In this document: piece by piece, positions 7,258 through 15,942 of the stretch
Position numbering within the stretch: position 1 is the stretch's first letter
Layout of the letters: each line of letters starts with the position of its first letter
Notes under the pieces: generated by a model
The model's input: the letters and a program-made list of their open reading frames with translations, nothing else
The model's database searches: none
What the model was told of the DNA's origin: nothing
Program-made: the position numbers and the translations under genes
Assembly: GCF_000382265.1 (NCBI RefSeq)
Contig: NZ_KB907973.1
Span: 186,001-250,000, forward strand
Direction of reading: 5' to 3'
Origin: Yoonia vestfoldensis DSM 16212
GTDB taxonomy: Bacteria > Pseudomonadota > Alphaproteobacteria > Rhodobacterales > Rhodobacteraceae
Length of the DNA stretch: 64,000 nt

Positions 7258-9420
7258 TCAGTTCGTCGCGTCGCCGTTGACCAGCAGGTCCAGCAGGTTG
7301 ACGATGTCGTCATCCACCACTTCACCACCCTGACTTTCCAGAATGCCTGTCGGAGCCGCCGCTTGTGGTGCCATCATCGGCAGCGGCGTCGGCATCCGCC
7401 CTTCCAGCACGCGCACCATGGTTTCGCGCCAGATCTCGGCGGGCAGGCCGCCCCCGGTCACACCGCGCAAGGGTGTGTTGTTGTCATAACCCATCCAGAC
7501 ACCCGTCACGTAATCGCCCGTAAAACCGATGAACCATGCATCGCGCGACGAATTTGTCGTGCCGGTCTTGCCTGCGATTTCCCAGCCATCGATGCGCGCA
7601 CGCCTTCCGGTGCCTTCCTCGACGACCTTGGTCATCATCCAGGTCAGTTGCCGCGCGGCCTCTTCGCTGATGATCCTGTCGCCGATGCCTGCACCCATCG
7701 AATCCATCAGCACCGCGGAATCGCCCTGAATGCGCAGATCAAGAAGGCCGTAAGGCGTCACCTGAGACCCGCCGTTCAGGATGCCCGCATAGGCGCCGGT
7801 CAGGTTGAGCAGCGTGCTTTCGGACACGCCCAGCGCCAGTGCCGGCCCTTCGGCCAGTTCCCCTTGCAATCCGAACCCGTTGGCGACGTTGCGGACATAT
7901 TCGCGCCCAACATCCTCGGACAGGAAAATGGCGGGCAGGTTCCGGCTTTCGGCAAGCGCCTGGGTCATCGTGATAGGCCCCTTGAACTCGCGGTCATAAT
8001 TCTCTGGGCACCATTGCCGTGACCCGGGGATAGACCAGCATTGCGGCGCATCGCTGATCAACGCATAGGGCGAGACACCCAGATCGAGCGCCGCCGCATA
8101 GATGAACGGTTTGAACGCCGATCCGGTCTGGCGCAGGGCCTGCGTGGCGCGGTTGAACGCGCCCGTGGCCCGCAGGTTGCGCCCGCCAACCATGGCGCGG
8201 ACAGCCCCATCAGCAGACATCACCACGATGGCGGCCTGTGCTTCGGACCCTTCGGCGACCTGGTTTTCAAAGACCGAGACCAGCGCCTCTTCGGCGGCGC
8301 GCTGGATACGCTGGTCAAGCGTGGTGCGGATGATCACGTCTTCGGTCGTGTTGCGGGTAAAGAATTCCGGCCCGCTTTCCATGACCCAATCGGCAAAGAA
8401 CCCACCTGACCGCGCCTCGGCGGCGCGCGACAGGGCGGCGGGGTTGGCGATCGCTTCCTGCGCCTGCACGGCGGTCAGATAGCCCTGGTCCCGCATCAGG
8501 CCGATCACCACGGCGGCGCGTTCACGCGACCGTTCGATATTGGCCGTGGGGGCAAGGGTCGACGGCGCCTTGAGAAGACCCGCCAGCATCGCCGCCTGCG
8601 CGGGGTTCACCTGTGCCGCCGAGATCCCGAAATAGCGTTGCGCCGCCGCCTCGAAACCACGGCTACCGGCACCCAGATAGGCCCGGTTGAGATAGAGCGT
8701 CAGGATCTCTTCCTTGGTATAGGCGATTTCCATGCCGATGGCGAAAAGCGCCTCGCGGCCTTTGCGGTACAGGGACGATTGGCGGCAATCGGCTTCATAG
8801 GCGGCCTCGGAGTCCCATGCGGTCGAATCGTAGGGCACCCCAAGACACAGCAATTTGGCCGTCTGCTGCGTGATCGTGGACCCACCGTTGCCCGACAAAG
8901 GGCCGCGTCCTTCGCTCAGGTTGATGCGGATGGCGGATGCGATGCCGCGGGGCGACAGGCCGAAATGCCGATAGAACCGCCGGTCCTCGGTGGCGACGAC
9001 GGCATTGTGCAGGTGGGGTGACACCGTGCTGGCCGTCACCATCCCGCCGAACTGGTCACCGCGCCAGGCAAAGACGTCGCCGGTGAGATCGGCCATGGTG
9101 ACCGACCCACGCGCGCGCTGGTCGATGATCTGTTCGATAGGTGGCATTTGCGACGCGAAATAGGCCGAGATGCCGCCGACGATCAGTGCCGTGACCAGCC
9201 CGACCCGCCAGCTGACAGCCCAGAGGATGCGCAGAATGATCCTGAACGGCCAGAGCAGCCACCCAAGAACCGTGGTAGGGCGCCCGCCGGTGCGGGCCTT
9301 GCGCGCGCGCGCCGTACGTTTGGGCGCAGGTTTCTTGGCTGCGGGTTTTTTCGGGGCTGCCCTGCCCTGATAGCGTTTTTCGGCCACCAGCGGTGTCCGT
9401 CGATTGTCGTTGCCACTCAT
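7258..9420 (-). CDS. Class A penicillin-binding protein (PBP1A type)
   Basis: A 720-residue bifunctional peptidoglycan synthase. A Lys/Ala/Pro/Arg-rich cytoplasmic tail (1-48) precedes a membrane anchor (about 70-90). The GT51 glycosyltransferase domain shows EDRRFY with catalytic Glu145 and GGSTITQQTAK (179-189). The transpeptidase domain carries SAFK (Ser434, Lys437), SRN (492-494) and KTGTT (618-622), so both active sites are complete. The family polymerises lipid II and cross-links stem peptides at the periplasmic face. It stands alone on the minus strand, divergent from glnK. Confidence 0.95.
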   Translation of the reverse strand: MSGNDNRRTPLVAEKRYQGRAAPKKPAAKKPAPKRTARARKARTGGRPTTVLGWLLWPFRIILRILWAVSWRVGLVTALIVGGISAYFASQMPPIEQIIDQRARGSVTMADLTGDVFAWRGDQFGGMVTASTVSPHLHNAVVATEDRRFYRHFGLSPRGIASAIRINLSEGRGPLSGNGGSTITQQTAKLLCLGVPYDSTAWDSEAAYEADCRQSSLYRKGREALFAIGMEIAYTKEEILTLYLNRAYLGAGSRGFEAAAQRYFGISAAQVNPAQAAMLAGLLKAPSTLAPTANIERSRERAAVVIGLMRDQGYLTAVQAQEAIANPAALSRAAEARSGGFFADWVMESGPEFFTRNTTEDVIIRTTLDQRIQRAAEEALVSVFENQVAEGSEAQAAIVVMSADGAVRAMVGGRNLRATGAFNRATQALRQTGSAFKPFIYAAALDLGVSPYALISDAPQCWSIPGSRQWCPENYDREFKGPITMTQALAESRNLPAIFLSEDVGREYVRNVANGFGLQGELAEGPALALGVSESTLLNLTGAYAGILNGGSQVTPYGLLDLRIQGDSAVLMDSMGAGIGDRIISEEAARQLTWMMTKVVEEGTGRRARIDGWEIAGKTGTTNSSRDAWFIGFTGDYVTGVWMGYDNNTPLRGVTGGGLPAEIWRETMVRVLEGRMPTPLPMMAPQAAAPTGILESQGGEVVDDDIVNLLDLLVNGDATN

Positions 9421-9543
9421 GATCCGCTCGACTGTTTGTGCGTCTGTTTTGCGGCATCTTAAACGGATCGAAACGAATTGTAGAGACGCGATGAGTCGCG
9501 CTGCCTGTTTTTTGTACTGCCTAATTTCTGTGCTAATGGCTTA

Positions 9544-9564
9544 AATTGTGCAATAATTGTGCAA
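9544..9564 (+). promoter_or_regulatory. Direct repeat AATTGTGCAA x2 upstream of glnK
   Basis: Two exact copies of AATTGTGCAA start at 9544 and 9555, one helical turn apart, in the 270-base region between the penicillin-binding protein and glnK. The surrounding bases are unusually A+T-rich. The position, about 130 bases before the glnK start, fits an activator or repressor site for the nitrogen-controlled operon. The GTGCA cores resemble NtrC half-sites but are in direct rather than inverted order, so the factor is uncertain. Confidence 0.4.
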
Positions 9565-9690
9565 ACTCGCCTGATCTGCACCCGTCCGGACATAGGCAGA
9601 ACCTTGCTCATGCTGCACTGCCGCGTTCTTTGGTGCGTGCAAGCGGACGCCGGGCTGGGCGTTGCCGCAATCCATTGCGAGGGGAAGAAC

Positions 9691-10029
9691 GTGAAACTCA
9701 TCATTGCAACAATCAAGCCGTTCAAGCTCGAGGAGGTCCGCGAAGCGCTGACCTCTGTCGGCGTGCGCGGCATGATGGTGTCAGAAATCAAGGGGTTCGG
9801 ATCGCAGTCTGGCCACACCGAAATCTACCGCGGTGCGGAATATGCCGTGAATTTCGTGCCCAAGGTGAAGCTCGAGATCGTCGTGCCCGACAGCATGGCC
9901 GATCAGGTCGTCTCCACCATCGCCACCACTGCCAAGACCGACAAGATCGGGGACGGCAAGGTTTTCGTGCTCGACGTGCAAAGCGCCCTGCGGGTGCGCA
10001 CCGGCGAGACCAATGATGACGCGCTTTGA
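9691..10029 (+). CDS. glnK: P-II nitrogen regulatory protein GlnK
   Basis: A 112-residue P-II protein. GTG at 9691 is the start, with GAGGGGAAG just upstream, and gives the canonical MKLIIATIKPFKLEEVREAL beginning. The T-loop carries Tyr51 within YRGAEYAVN, the uridylylation site, and the C-terminal signature KIGDGKVFVLDV is intact. P-II trimers sense 2-oxoglutarate and ATP/ADP and, when paired with amtB as here, gate the ammonium channel. The amtB start follows 25 bases later, so the two form an operon. The symbol glnK rather than glnB rests on this linkage. Confidence 0.95.
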   Translation: MKLIIATIKPFKLEEVREALTSVGVRGMMVSEIKGFGSQSGHTEIYRGAEYAVNFVPKVKLEIVVPDSMADQVVSTIATTAKTDKIGDGKVFVLDVQSALRVRTGETNDDAL

Positions 10030-10054
10030 TCGCGGCGTAACGAGGAACAAATCG

Positions 10055-11398
10055 ATGAATACGAAAAAACTACTTATGCTTGGTGCGGGGCTTGCGCTGC
10101 TTCCGGTCATCGGATTCGCGCAAGAAACCACAGAGGTGGCCGAAGAGATCGCAGAAGCCGCGCCGTCCTTCGACGAAATCGGCCCCTATATCATGACCAC
10201 CCTGCTGTTCCTTGTGGGCGGCTTTCTGGTGTTCTGGATGGCGGCAGGTTTCACCATGCTGGAGGCCGGTCTGGTCCGGTCCAAAAACGTCACCACGCAG
10301 TTGACCAAGAACATCGCCCTCTTTTCCATTGCGGGCATCATGTACTGGCTCGTTGGCTTCAACCTGATGTATCCGGGTGAATTCAACGGCTATGTCGGCG
10401 GGTTCTTCAATATCACTGTCCTCGAGGCTGTGGGCTTGGGTGCGGACGAAGCGTCGCTGGATTATGCATCCGTCGCGTCTGACTTCTTCTTCCAGCTGAT
10501 GTTCGTGGCCGCGACCGCGTCCATCGTGTCGGGCGCGCTTGCCGAACGGATCAAGCTGTGGCCGTTCCTTGCCTTCGTCGTCGTTCTGACGGGCTTCATG
10601 TATCCGATTTCGGGTTCCTGGCAGTGGGGCGGCGGCTGGTTGTCCGAGATGGGCTTCTCCGACTTCGCCGGTTCGACGATCGTTCACTCGGTTGGTGGCT
10701 GGGCAGCCTTGGCCGGTGCAATCGTGCTGGGTCCACGTTTGGGCAAATACAAGGACGGTCGTGTCAACCCGATGCCAGGGTCGAACCTTGCGCTGGCGAC
10801 ATTGGGCACGTTCATCCTGTGGCTGGGCTGGTTTGGTTTCAACGGCGGTTCGCAGCTGGCTGCGGGCACTGTTGGTGACATCACCGATGTCGGCCGGATC
10901 TTTGCAAACACCAACATGGCCGCATCTGCCGGTGCCGTGACCGCGCTGATCCTGACGCAGATCCTCTACAAGAAGGTCGACCTGACCATGGTGCTGAACG
11001 GCACGCTGGCCGGTCTGGTCGCGATCACTGCAGAGCCGCTTTACCCGTCGCTGTTCGGGGCGCTGTGGATCGGTGCCGTCGGTGGTGCGATCGTCGTCTT
11101 TGCCGTGCCGCTGCTCGACAAGATGAAGATCGACGACGTGGTCGGTGCGATTCCTGTTCACCTCTTCGCAGGCATCTGGGGCACCATCGCCGTCGTGTTC
11201 TACAACGAGGGCACCAGCCTGATGACGCAGCTGACGGGCATTGTCGCCTACGGTGTGTTCACCTTCGTTGTGTCCTTCATCGTGTGGTACATCTTCAAGA
11301 TGACGATCGGTATCCGCGTCTCGGAAGAATCCGAGTTGACCGGTCTCGATCTGAGCGAGCTGGGTATGGAAGCTTACCCCGAGTTCTCCAAGAGCTGA
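10055..11398 (+). CDS. amtB: Ammonium transporter AmtB
   Basis: A 447-residue Amt/Rh-family channel. An N-terminal signal-like segment (MNTKKLLMLGAGLALLPVIG, then FAQE) is followed by 11 or so membrane helices. Recognisable blocks are the TMLEAGLVRSKN region, the periplasmic DFAGSTIVHSVGGWAAL block with the first pore His, and the GAIPVHLFAGIWGT block with the second. The ATG at 10055 has AGGA ten bases upstream. It conducts ammonium into the cell and is blocked by GlnK from the preceding gene. A strong terminator follows. Confidence 0.95.
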   Translation: MNTKKLLMLGAGLALLPVIGFAQETTEVAEEIAEAAPSFDEIGPYIMTTLLFLVGGFLVFWMAAGFTMLEAGLVRSKNVTTQLTKNIALFSIAGIMYWLVGFNLMYPGEFNGYVGGFFNITVLEAVGLGADEASLDYASVASDFFFQLMFVAATASIVSGALAERIKLWPFLAFVVVLTGFMYPISGSWQWGGGWLSEMGFSDFAGSTIVHSVGGWAALAGAIVLGPRLGKYKDGRVNPMPGSNLALATLGTFILWLGWFGFNGGSQLAAGTVGDITDVGRIFANTNMAASAGAVTALILTQILYKKVDLTMVLNGTLAGLVAITAEPLYPSLFGALWIGAVGGAIVVFAVPLLDKMKIDDVVGAIPVHLFAGIWGTIAVVFYNEGTSLMTQLTGIVAYGVFTFVVSFIVWYIFKMTIGIRVSEESELTGLDLSELGMEAYPEFSKS

Positions 11399-11422
11399 GG
11401 TCATCCTTGCGGACAAAACATC

Positions 11423-11449
11423 AACCCGGGCGTTCGCGCCCGGGTTTTT
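11423..11449 (+). terminator. Rho-independent terminator of glnK-amtB
   Basis: A perfect 10-bp stem AACCCGGGCG / CGCCCGGGTT closed by a TTCG tetraloop (11423-11446) is followed directly by a T run (11445-11449). It begins 25 bases after the amtB stop and would end the glnK-amtB transcript. This is the clearest intrinsic terminator in the window. Confidence 0.92.
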
Positions 11450-11623
11450 CTGTTGTAGGATCGGCAAGGACGCTCAGGCAGTTGTGGTCGATTCTTCGAT
11501 GAAACGCGCGGTATGCGCGGTCTTCGTCGAATAATGCGGCCCTGAGCGGTGTATTTGCAAAGATTGCCCCGCGGTTTTCGCGTTATCCTGCCGTTGACAC
11601 CTTTACCCTGACCGGAGCTTGCG

Positions 11624-12625
11624 ATGATCCAGACCCCTTACCTTTTGTTCCTTGGCGATGCGCCTGACCAGCTGGCCGCCAAGGTGGCGCAGGGGATCAA
11701 GGATTGGCGTCCGCAGAACGCGGTTGGCCAATACAGGATGCCCGGTTGCGGGGCTGATGTCGGGATCACCGATATGACCCTGGCCGAAGCGAGAGCCGCG
11801 GGTGCCAAGACCTTGGTTATCGGTGTGGCCAATCGCGGCGGCGTGATTTCTGCCGCGTGGAAGGAGATATTGATCGAGGCGCTGACGATGGGCTTTGATC
11901 TGGCCTCGGGCCTGCATAACCTGCTGCGCGACGAGGCCGATCTTGTCGAGGTCGCCCGCACACGTGGCCGCACCCTGTTCGATGTGCGCGTACCATCGGT
12001 CGCCTATCCGATCGCGAATGGCGTGAAGCGGACAGGCAAACGCTGTCTGGCTGTCGGCACGGATTGTTCGGTGGGCAAGATGTATACCGGCCTTGCCATG
12101 GATATCGAGATGCGCAAGCGCGGCATGAAATCGACTTTCCGCCCCACAGGTCAGACAGGCATCCTGATCACCGGTGGCGGCGTGCCGCTCGATGCGGTGG
12201 TTGCGGATTTCATGGCCGGTGCCGTCGAATATCTGACCCCCGACAACGACCCCGACCATTGGGATCATATCGAAGGGCAGGGCAGCCTGTTTCATGTGTC
12301 CTACTCCGGCGTCACCATGGCGCTGATCCACGGCGGCCAGCCCGACGCGCTGGTGCTGGCGCATGAACCGACGCGCAAGCATATGCGCGGCTTGCCCGGC
12401 TATGCGCTGCCGTCTCTCGAGGCGCTCCGCGACATGGTTCTGCCGATTGCGCAGATTGCCAACCCCGCCTGCCGGATCGTGGGCGTTTCGGTCAACACGC
12501 AGCATCTGTCCGAGGATGACGCTTTGGCCTATCTGGCCGAGGTCGAAGGGCGGATGGGCTTGCCGACAGTCGATACGTTCCGACAGGGGGCAGCGCGGCT
12601 GGTTGATGCGCTGGAGGGGATTTGA
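11624..12625 (+). CDS. dgcN: DUF1611 protein, probable D-glutamate N-acetyltransferase DgcN
   Basis: A 333-residue DUF1611 protein. A P-loop-like GTDCSVGK motif lies at 145-152, preceded by a Rossmann-like N-terminal domain and followed by TGQTGILITGGGVPLDAV. In marine bacteria DgcN acetylates D-glutamate and DgcA, an enolase-superfamily racemase, converts the product to N-acetyl-L-glutamate. Here the next gene is an enolase-superfamily enzyme and the third a D-amino-acid aminotransferase, so context supports the same role. A regulator of this pathway is not visible nearby. The name is an inference from family and context. Confidence 0.72.
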   Translation: MIQTPYLLFLGDAPDQLAAKVAQGIKDWRPQNAVGQYRMPGCGADVGITDMTLAEARAAGAKTLVIGVANRGGVISAAWKEILIEALTMGFDLASGLHNLLRDEADLVEVARTRGRTLFDVRVPSVAYPIANGVKRTGKRCLAVGTDCSVGKMYTGLAMDIEMRKRGMKSTFRPTGQTGILITGGGVPLDAVVADFMAGAVEYLTPDNDPDHWDHIEGQGSLFHVSYSGVTMALIHGGQPDALVLAHEPTRKHMRGLPGYALPSLEALRDMVLPIAQIANPACRIVGVSVNTQHLSEDDALAYLAEVEGRMGLPTVDTFRQGAARLVDALEGI

Positions 12626-12628
12626 TGC

Positions 12629-12648
12629 CGGATTTCTGGCGAAATCCG
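12629..12648 (+). repeat. Hairpin after dgcN
   Basis: A perfect 8-bp inverted repeat CGGATTTC / GAAATCCG with a TGGC loop starts four bases after the dgcN stop. It lacks a T run, so it is more likely an RNA-stabilising or attenuating hairpin than a terminator. It abuts the dispersed element at 12651. Confidence 0.55.
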
Positions 12649-12650
12649 AC

Positions 12651-12683
12651 GCCTCCGGCGGGGATATTTGGGCTCGGAAGATG
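12651..12683 (+). repeat. Dispersed intergenic element, copy A (variant 1)
   Basis: The element runs from GCCTCCGGCGGGGATATTT to CTCGGAAGATG and matches copies at 28545, 48573 and 48622. Here its last three bases are the ATG at 12681, a start codon of the downstream enolase-superfamily gene, and its GGAAG is the only Shine-Dalgarno-like sequence for that gene. Confidence 0.75.
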
Positions 12684-13643
12684 ATGAAGATTACAGTTTC
12701 ATCTGATGTGTTCCGGCTGGCGCAGGTGTTTACCATCAGCCGCGGGTCGCGGACCGAAGCGCAGGTGCTGACCGTGACCGTGGCGGGTGACGGCTTTGTC
12801 GGGCGCGGCGAATGCGTGCCCTATGCGCGCTATGGCGAGACTTTGGAGAGTGTTGCCGCGCAGATCGCGGGGTTCGCGGGGGCGTGGCCTGACTTGCAGG
12901 ACGCATTGCCCGCAGGGGCCGCGCGCAATGCGCTTGATTGCGCGTTCTGGGATCATGCGGCCAAGAAGGCAGGCAAACGTGTCTGGGACCTGCTGGGTCT
13001 GCCTGCTCCGCGGCCTGCGATCACAGCTTACACGCTGTCGCTGGATACGCCTGAGGCGATGCAGGCGCAGGCGGCGCTGAACGCGCATCGTCCGCTGCTC
13101 AAGATCAAACTCGGCACGCCCGACGATATGGCGCGGCTGGAGGCGGTGCGGCGTGGCGCGCCCGCCGCCCGCATCATCGTCGATGCCAATGAAGGCTGGA
13201 CCGCTGAGGTTTACGCCGATCTGGCCCCGCATCTGATCCGGCTTGGCGTGCAGATGGTCGAACAGCCTTTGCCTGCCGGTGCTGACGACATGCTGGCGGA
13301 AATCGACCGGCCTTTGCCGGTCTGTGCCGACGAAAGCTGCCATGACCGTGCGAGCCTGCCGGGGTTGCGTGGCAAATATGACATGGTCAATATCAAGCTC
13401 GACAAGACCGGCGGGCTGTCCGAGGCGCTGGCGCTGAAGGCGCAGGCGCTGGCCGAAGGGTACGGGGTGATGGTCGGCTGCATGGTCGGATCATCACTGG
13501 CGATGGCGCCCGCGACGATTCTGGCGCAGGGCGTGGCCTTCACGGACCTTGACGGGCCGCTCTTATTGGCCGAAGACCGTGCTGCACCTTTGCACTATGA
13601 CGACACTGGCGTGCATCCGCCCGCCGCTGACCTTTGGGGATGA
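12681..13643 (+). CDS. dgcA: Enolase-superfamily racemase, probable N-acetyl-D-glutamate racemase DgcA
   Basis: A 320-residue muconate-cycloisomerase-group enolase-superfamily protein. The catalytic Lys pair is in KIKLG (141-145). Metal ligands are Asp168 of DAN, Glu194 of EQP and Asp217 of DES. The second catalytic Lys is in NIKLDKTGG (237-245). This residue pattern is that of dipeptide epimerases and N-acyl amino acid racemases. Gene order with the DUF1611 gene suggests the D-glutamate pathway, though L-Ala-D/L-Glu epimerase activity in peptidoglycan recycling is an alternative. Two adjacent ATGs (12681, 12684) are possible starts. It overlaps the aminotransferase gene by ATGA. Confidence 0.78.
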   Translation: MMKITVSSDVFRLAQVFTISRGSRTEAQVLTVTVAGDGFVGRGECVPYARYGETLESVAAQIAGFAGAWPDLQDALPAGAARNALDCAFWDHAAKKAGKRVWDLLGLPAPRPAITAYTLSLDTPEAMQAQAALNAHRPLLKIKLGTPDDMARLEAVRRGAPAARIIVDANEGWTAEVYADLAPHLIRLGVQMVEQPLPAGADDMLAEIDRPLPVCADESCHDRASLPGLRGKYDMVNIKLDKTGGLSEALALKAQALAEGYGVMVGCMVGSSLAMAPATILAQGVAFTDLDGPLLLAEDRAAPLHYDDTGVHPPAADLWG

Positions 13644-14506
13644 ATATGCGCACAGTTTACGTCAACGGCACCTATCTGCCCGAAAACGAAGCTACGATTT
13701 CGATCTTTGACCGTGGGTTCCTGATGGCCGATGGCGTTTACGAGGTTACCTCGGTGCTGGACGGCAAGCTGATCGATTTCGCCGGCCACGCCAAACGGCT
13801 GGAACGGTCGCTGAACGAACTCGACATGCCGCACCCCGATTGCCTGCCTGATCTGCTGGACATCCACCGCGAATTGGTGCGCCTGAACGGGATCGAGGAA
13901 GGGATGATCTATTTGCAGATCACCCGTGGCGCGCCCGGTGATCGCGATTTCGCTTTTCCTGACCCTGCAACCTGCACGCCGACGGTGGTGCTGTTCACCC
14001 AGAACAAGCCCGGACTGGCCAACAGCCCCGTTGCCAAGACCGGCATCAAGGTCATTTCCGTCGCCGACCAGCGCTGGGCGCGCCGCGACATCAAGACGGT
14101 GCAACTGCTCTATCCGTCGATGGGCAAGATGATGGCCAAGGCCGCCGGTGTCGATGACGCATGGATGGTCGAGGACGGGATGGTGACCGAAGGCACATCC
14201 AACAACGCCTATATCGTCAAGGGCAACACGATCATCACCCGCCATCTGGGCAATGAGATCCTGCACGGGATCACCCGCGCCGCCGTGCTGCGGTTCGCGC
14301 GCGAAGCGCAGATGCAGGTCGAAGAGCGCAGTTTTTCGATCGAAGAGGCGCAGGAGGCGGACGAGGCGTTCATCACCTCGGCCAGCATGTTCGTCATGCC
14401 GGTGGTAGAGATCGACGGGGTTGCCGTAGGCACCGGCGTGCCGGGGTCGGTCGCGGCGCGTCTGCGCGAGATTTACCTGGATGAAAGCCGCAAGGTCGCG
14501 GTTTAA
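13640..14506 (+). CDS. dat: D-amino-acid aminotransferase
   Basis: A 288-residue class IV PLP aminotransferase. The N-terminal FDRGFLMADGVYEVTSVLDG block and the ATG at 13640, overlapping the previous stop, set the start. The PLP Lys is Lys152 in the RDIKTVQLL segment, and the TEGTSNNAYIV block binds the cofactor phosphate. The RDIKT sequence is typical of D-amino-acid transaminases rather than branched-chain ones. It would move the amino group of D-alanine or D-glutamate to a keto acid, which fits with the two upstream genes in D-amino-acid use. Its stop overlaps the convergent minus-strand gene by four bases. Confidence 0.85.
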   Translation: MNMRTVYVNGTYLPENEATISIFDRGFLMADGVYEVTSVLDGKLIDFAGHAKRLERSLNELDMPHPDCLPDLLDIHRELVRLNGIEEGMIYLQITRGAPGDRDFAFPDPATCTPTVVLFTQNKPGLANSPVAKTGIKVISVADQRWARRDIKTVQLLYPSMGKMMAKAAGVDDAWMVEDGMVTEGTSNNAYIVKGNTIITRHLGNEILHGITRAAVLRFAREAQMQVEERSFSIEEAQEADEAFITSASMFVMPVVEIDGVAVGTGVPGSVAARLREIYLDESRKVAV

Positions 14507-14835
14507 TCCACTTTGTCGTAGAACGGCGTCATCTGGGCCACGATGACGCTGTTTTCATCCAGCGCGCGCTGCATCAATTCGCGTTCTTCGTCAGAGATGT
14601 CGTGCCCTTCGGCCAGTCGTTCTTCCAGCGTGCCATAGCCTGACACGTCCAGAGGTGCCAGATCGGCCTGTTTGAGGATCGCCACGGTTTCGCGCACCGC
14701 CTCGGCCTCGTCCACGCCGGAGGCATAGCACATCAGCGCCGCACCCGTCGCCCCGTCGGGCAGACCGTCGCCGGTGCTGCGCCCGACTTCGACCAGCAGG
14801 GTAAAGACCTTTTGGCGGCTTTCCTTCTTTGTCAT
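14503..14835 (-). CDS. Conserved small hypothetical protein
   Basis: A 110-residue soluble, acidic protein beginning MTKKESRQKVFTLLVEVGRS. A helical middle section (VDEAEAVRETVAILKQA) is followed by a charged DISDEERELMQRALDEN segment. The ATG at 14835 overlaps the stop of the upstream membrane-protein gene as ATGA. I do not recognise the family. It is the third gene of an apparent dapD operon. Confidence 0.7.
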   Translation of the reverse strand: MTKKESRQKVFTLLVEVGRSTGDGLPDGATGAALMCYASGVDEAEAVRETVAILKQADLAPLDVSGYGTLEERLAEGHDISDEERELMQRALDENSVIVAQMTPFYDKVD

Positions 14836-15113
14836 TTTTCGTCTTTCTCGGTCCAGCGGGACCGCACAGCCCAGATCGTCGATACGATGGCAACGACCTG
14901 AAAAGGCACGTAGATCACCGTGAAAAGCACAAGTATGGTGAGCGCCAGCCCAAGATGCGCAACGTATATCATCGTAAGGACCGGTTGCCAGATCACCGCC
15001 AGCACAAGAACGATCGCAACGATATCGAACGCCACCGGCGCCCATGCGGCACGGAATGACGGCAAGGTCTGTGCCGCGATCCGTTTGCGCGCAAGGCTCC
15101 GGCTGAGGATCAT
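14832..15113 (-). CDS. Small inner-membrane protein, two predicted helices
   Basis: A 93-residue protein with a basic N-terminus (MILSRSLARKRIAAQ) and two long hydrophobic segments, roughly residues 28-50 and 55-78, ending in a charged SRWTEKDEK tail. The start at 15113 lies one base past the dapD stop, and its own stop overlaps the next start, so it is translationally linked to both. No known family is evident. Confidence 0.68.
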   Translation of the reverse strand: MILSRSLARKRIAAQTLPSFRAAWAPVAFDIVAIVLVLAVIWQPVLTMIYVAHLGLALTILVLFTVIYVPFQVVAIVSTIWAVRSRWTEKDEK

Positions 15114-15114
15114 G

Positions 15115-15942
15115 TCAGTCGCGCAGCAATTCGTTGATGCCGGTCTTGGAGCGGGTCTTCTCATCGACGCGTTTGACGATCACGGCGCAGTAGAGGTTGA
15201 TCCCGTTCGAAGATGGCATGGAGCCTGCGACGACCACCGAATAGGGCGGCACTTCGCCGTACATCACTTCTCCGGTGGCGCGGTCGACGATCTTGGTGGA
15301 TTGACCGATGAACACGCCCATACCAAGGACCGACCCTTCACGGATGATGCAGCCTTCGACGACCTCGGAGCGTGCGCCGATAAAGCAATTGTCCTCGATG
15401 ATGGTCGGCCCCGCCTGCATCGGTTCCAGCACGCCGCCGATTCCGACGCCGCCGGACAGATGCACGTTCTTGCCGATCTGCGCGCAGGACCCGACCGTGG
15501 CCCAGCCGTCGACCATGCTGCCTTCGTCGACATAGGCGCCAAGGTTCACAAAGGACGGCATCAGCACGACGCCTTTGCCGATAAAGGCCGAGCGGCGCAC
15601 GATGGACCCCGGCACAGCGCGGAAACCGGCGGTGCGCCATTCCGCCTCGCCCCAGCCGTCGAATTTGGACGGCACCTTGTCCCACCATGTGCTGCCGCCA
15701 TTGCCGCCGGAAATCGGCGCCATGTCGTTCAGGCGGAAGGACAAAAGCACTGCTTTTTTCGCCCATTGGTTCACATGCCAGGACCCGTCCGCCTGCTTTT
15801 CGGCGACGCGCAACGTGCCGCTGTCCAGCGCGTCCAGAGTCGTCTCGATCGCGTCGCGGACTTCGCCCGTGGTCGCGGGGGTGATCGTGTCGCGCGCATC
15901 CCATGCGGCTTCGATGGCGGTTTCCAGGGCTGTGTGCGACAT
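15115..15942 (-). CDS. dapD: 2,3,4,5-tetrahydropyridine-2,6-dicarboxylate N-succinyltransferase DapD
   Basis: A 275-residue enzyme, the normal DapD length, beginning [21 protein letters not shown] helical N-terminal domain is followed by a left-handed beta-helix built of hexapeptide repeats (for example [19 protein letters not shown] and [13 protein letters not shown]). It transfers succinyl from succinyl-CoA in the succinylase branch of lysine and meso-diaminopimelate synthesis. The ATG at 15942 is chosen because the upstream extension is not DapD-like. Two small coupled genes follow it. Confidence 0.96.
   Translation of the reverse strand: MSHTALETAIEAAWDARDTITPATTGEVRDAIETTLDALDSGTLRVAEKQADGSWHVNQWAKKAVLLSFRLNDMAPISGGNGGSTWWDKVPSKFDGWGEAEWRTAGFRAVPGSIVRRSAFIGKGVVLMPSFVNLGAYVDEGSMVDGWATVGSCAQIGKNVHLSGGVGIGGVLEPMQAGPTIIEDNCFIGARSEVVEGCIIREGSVLGMGVFIGQSTKIVDRATGEVMYGEVPPYSVVVAGSMPSSNGINLYCAVIVKRVDEKTRSKTGINELLRD

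Noticed and set aside
10070-11467. Minus-strand frame of about 465 codons opposite amtB
   Set aside because: It mirrors the amtB codons, runs over the glnK-amtB terminator and shows no family similarity.
11594-11599. TTGACA upstream of dgcN as a -35 box
   Set aside because: It is only 25 bases before the start codon, so the -10 would fall in the ribosome-binding region.
12363-12680. Longer N-terminus for the enolase-superfamily gene reaching into dgcN
   Set aside because: The extension is in another frame of dgcN, crosses a hairpin and the repeat element, and is not like enolase-superfamily N-termini.
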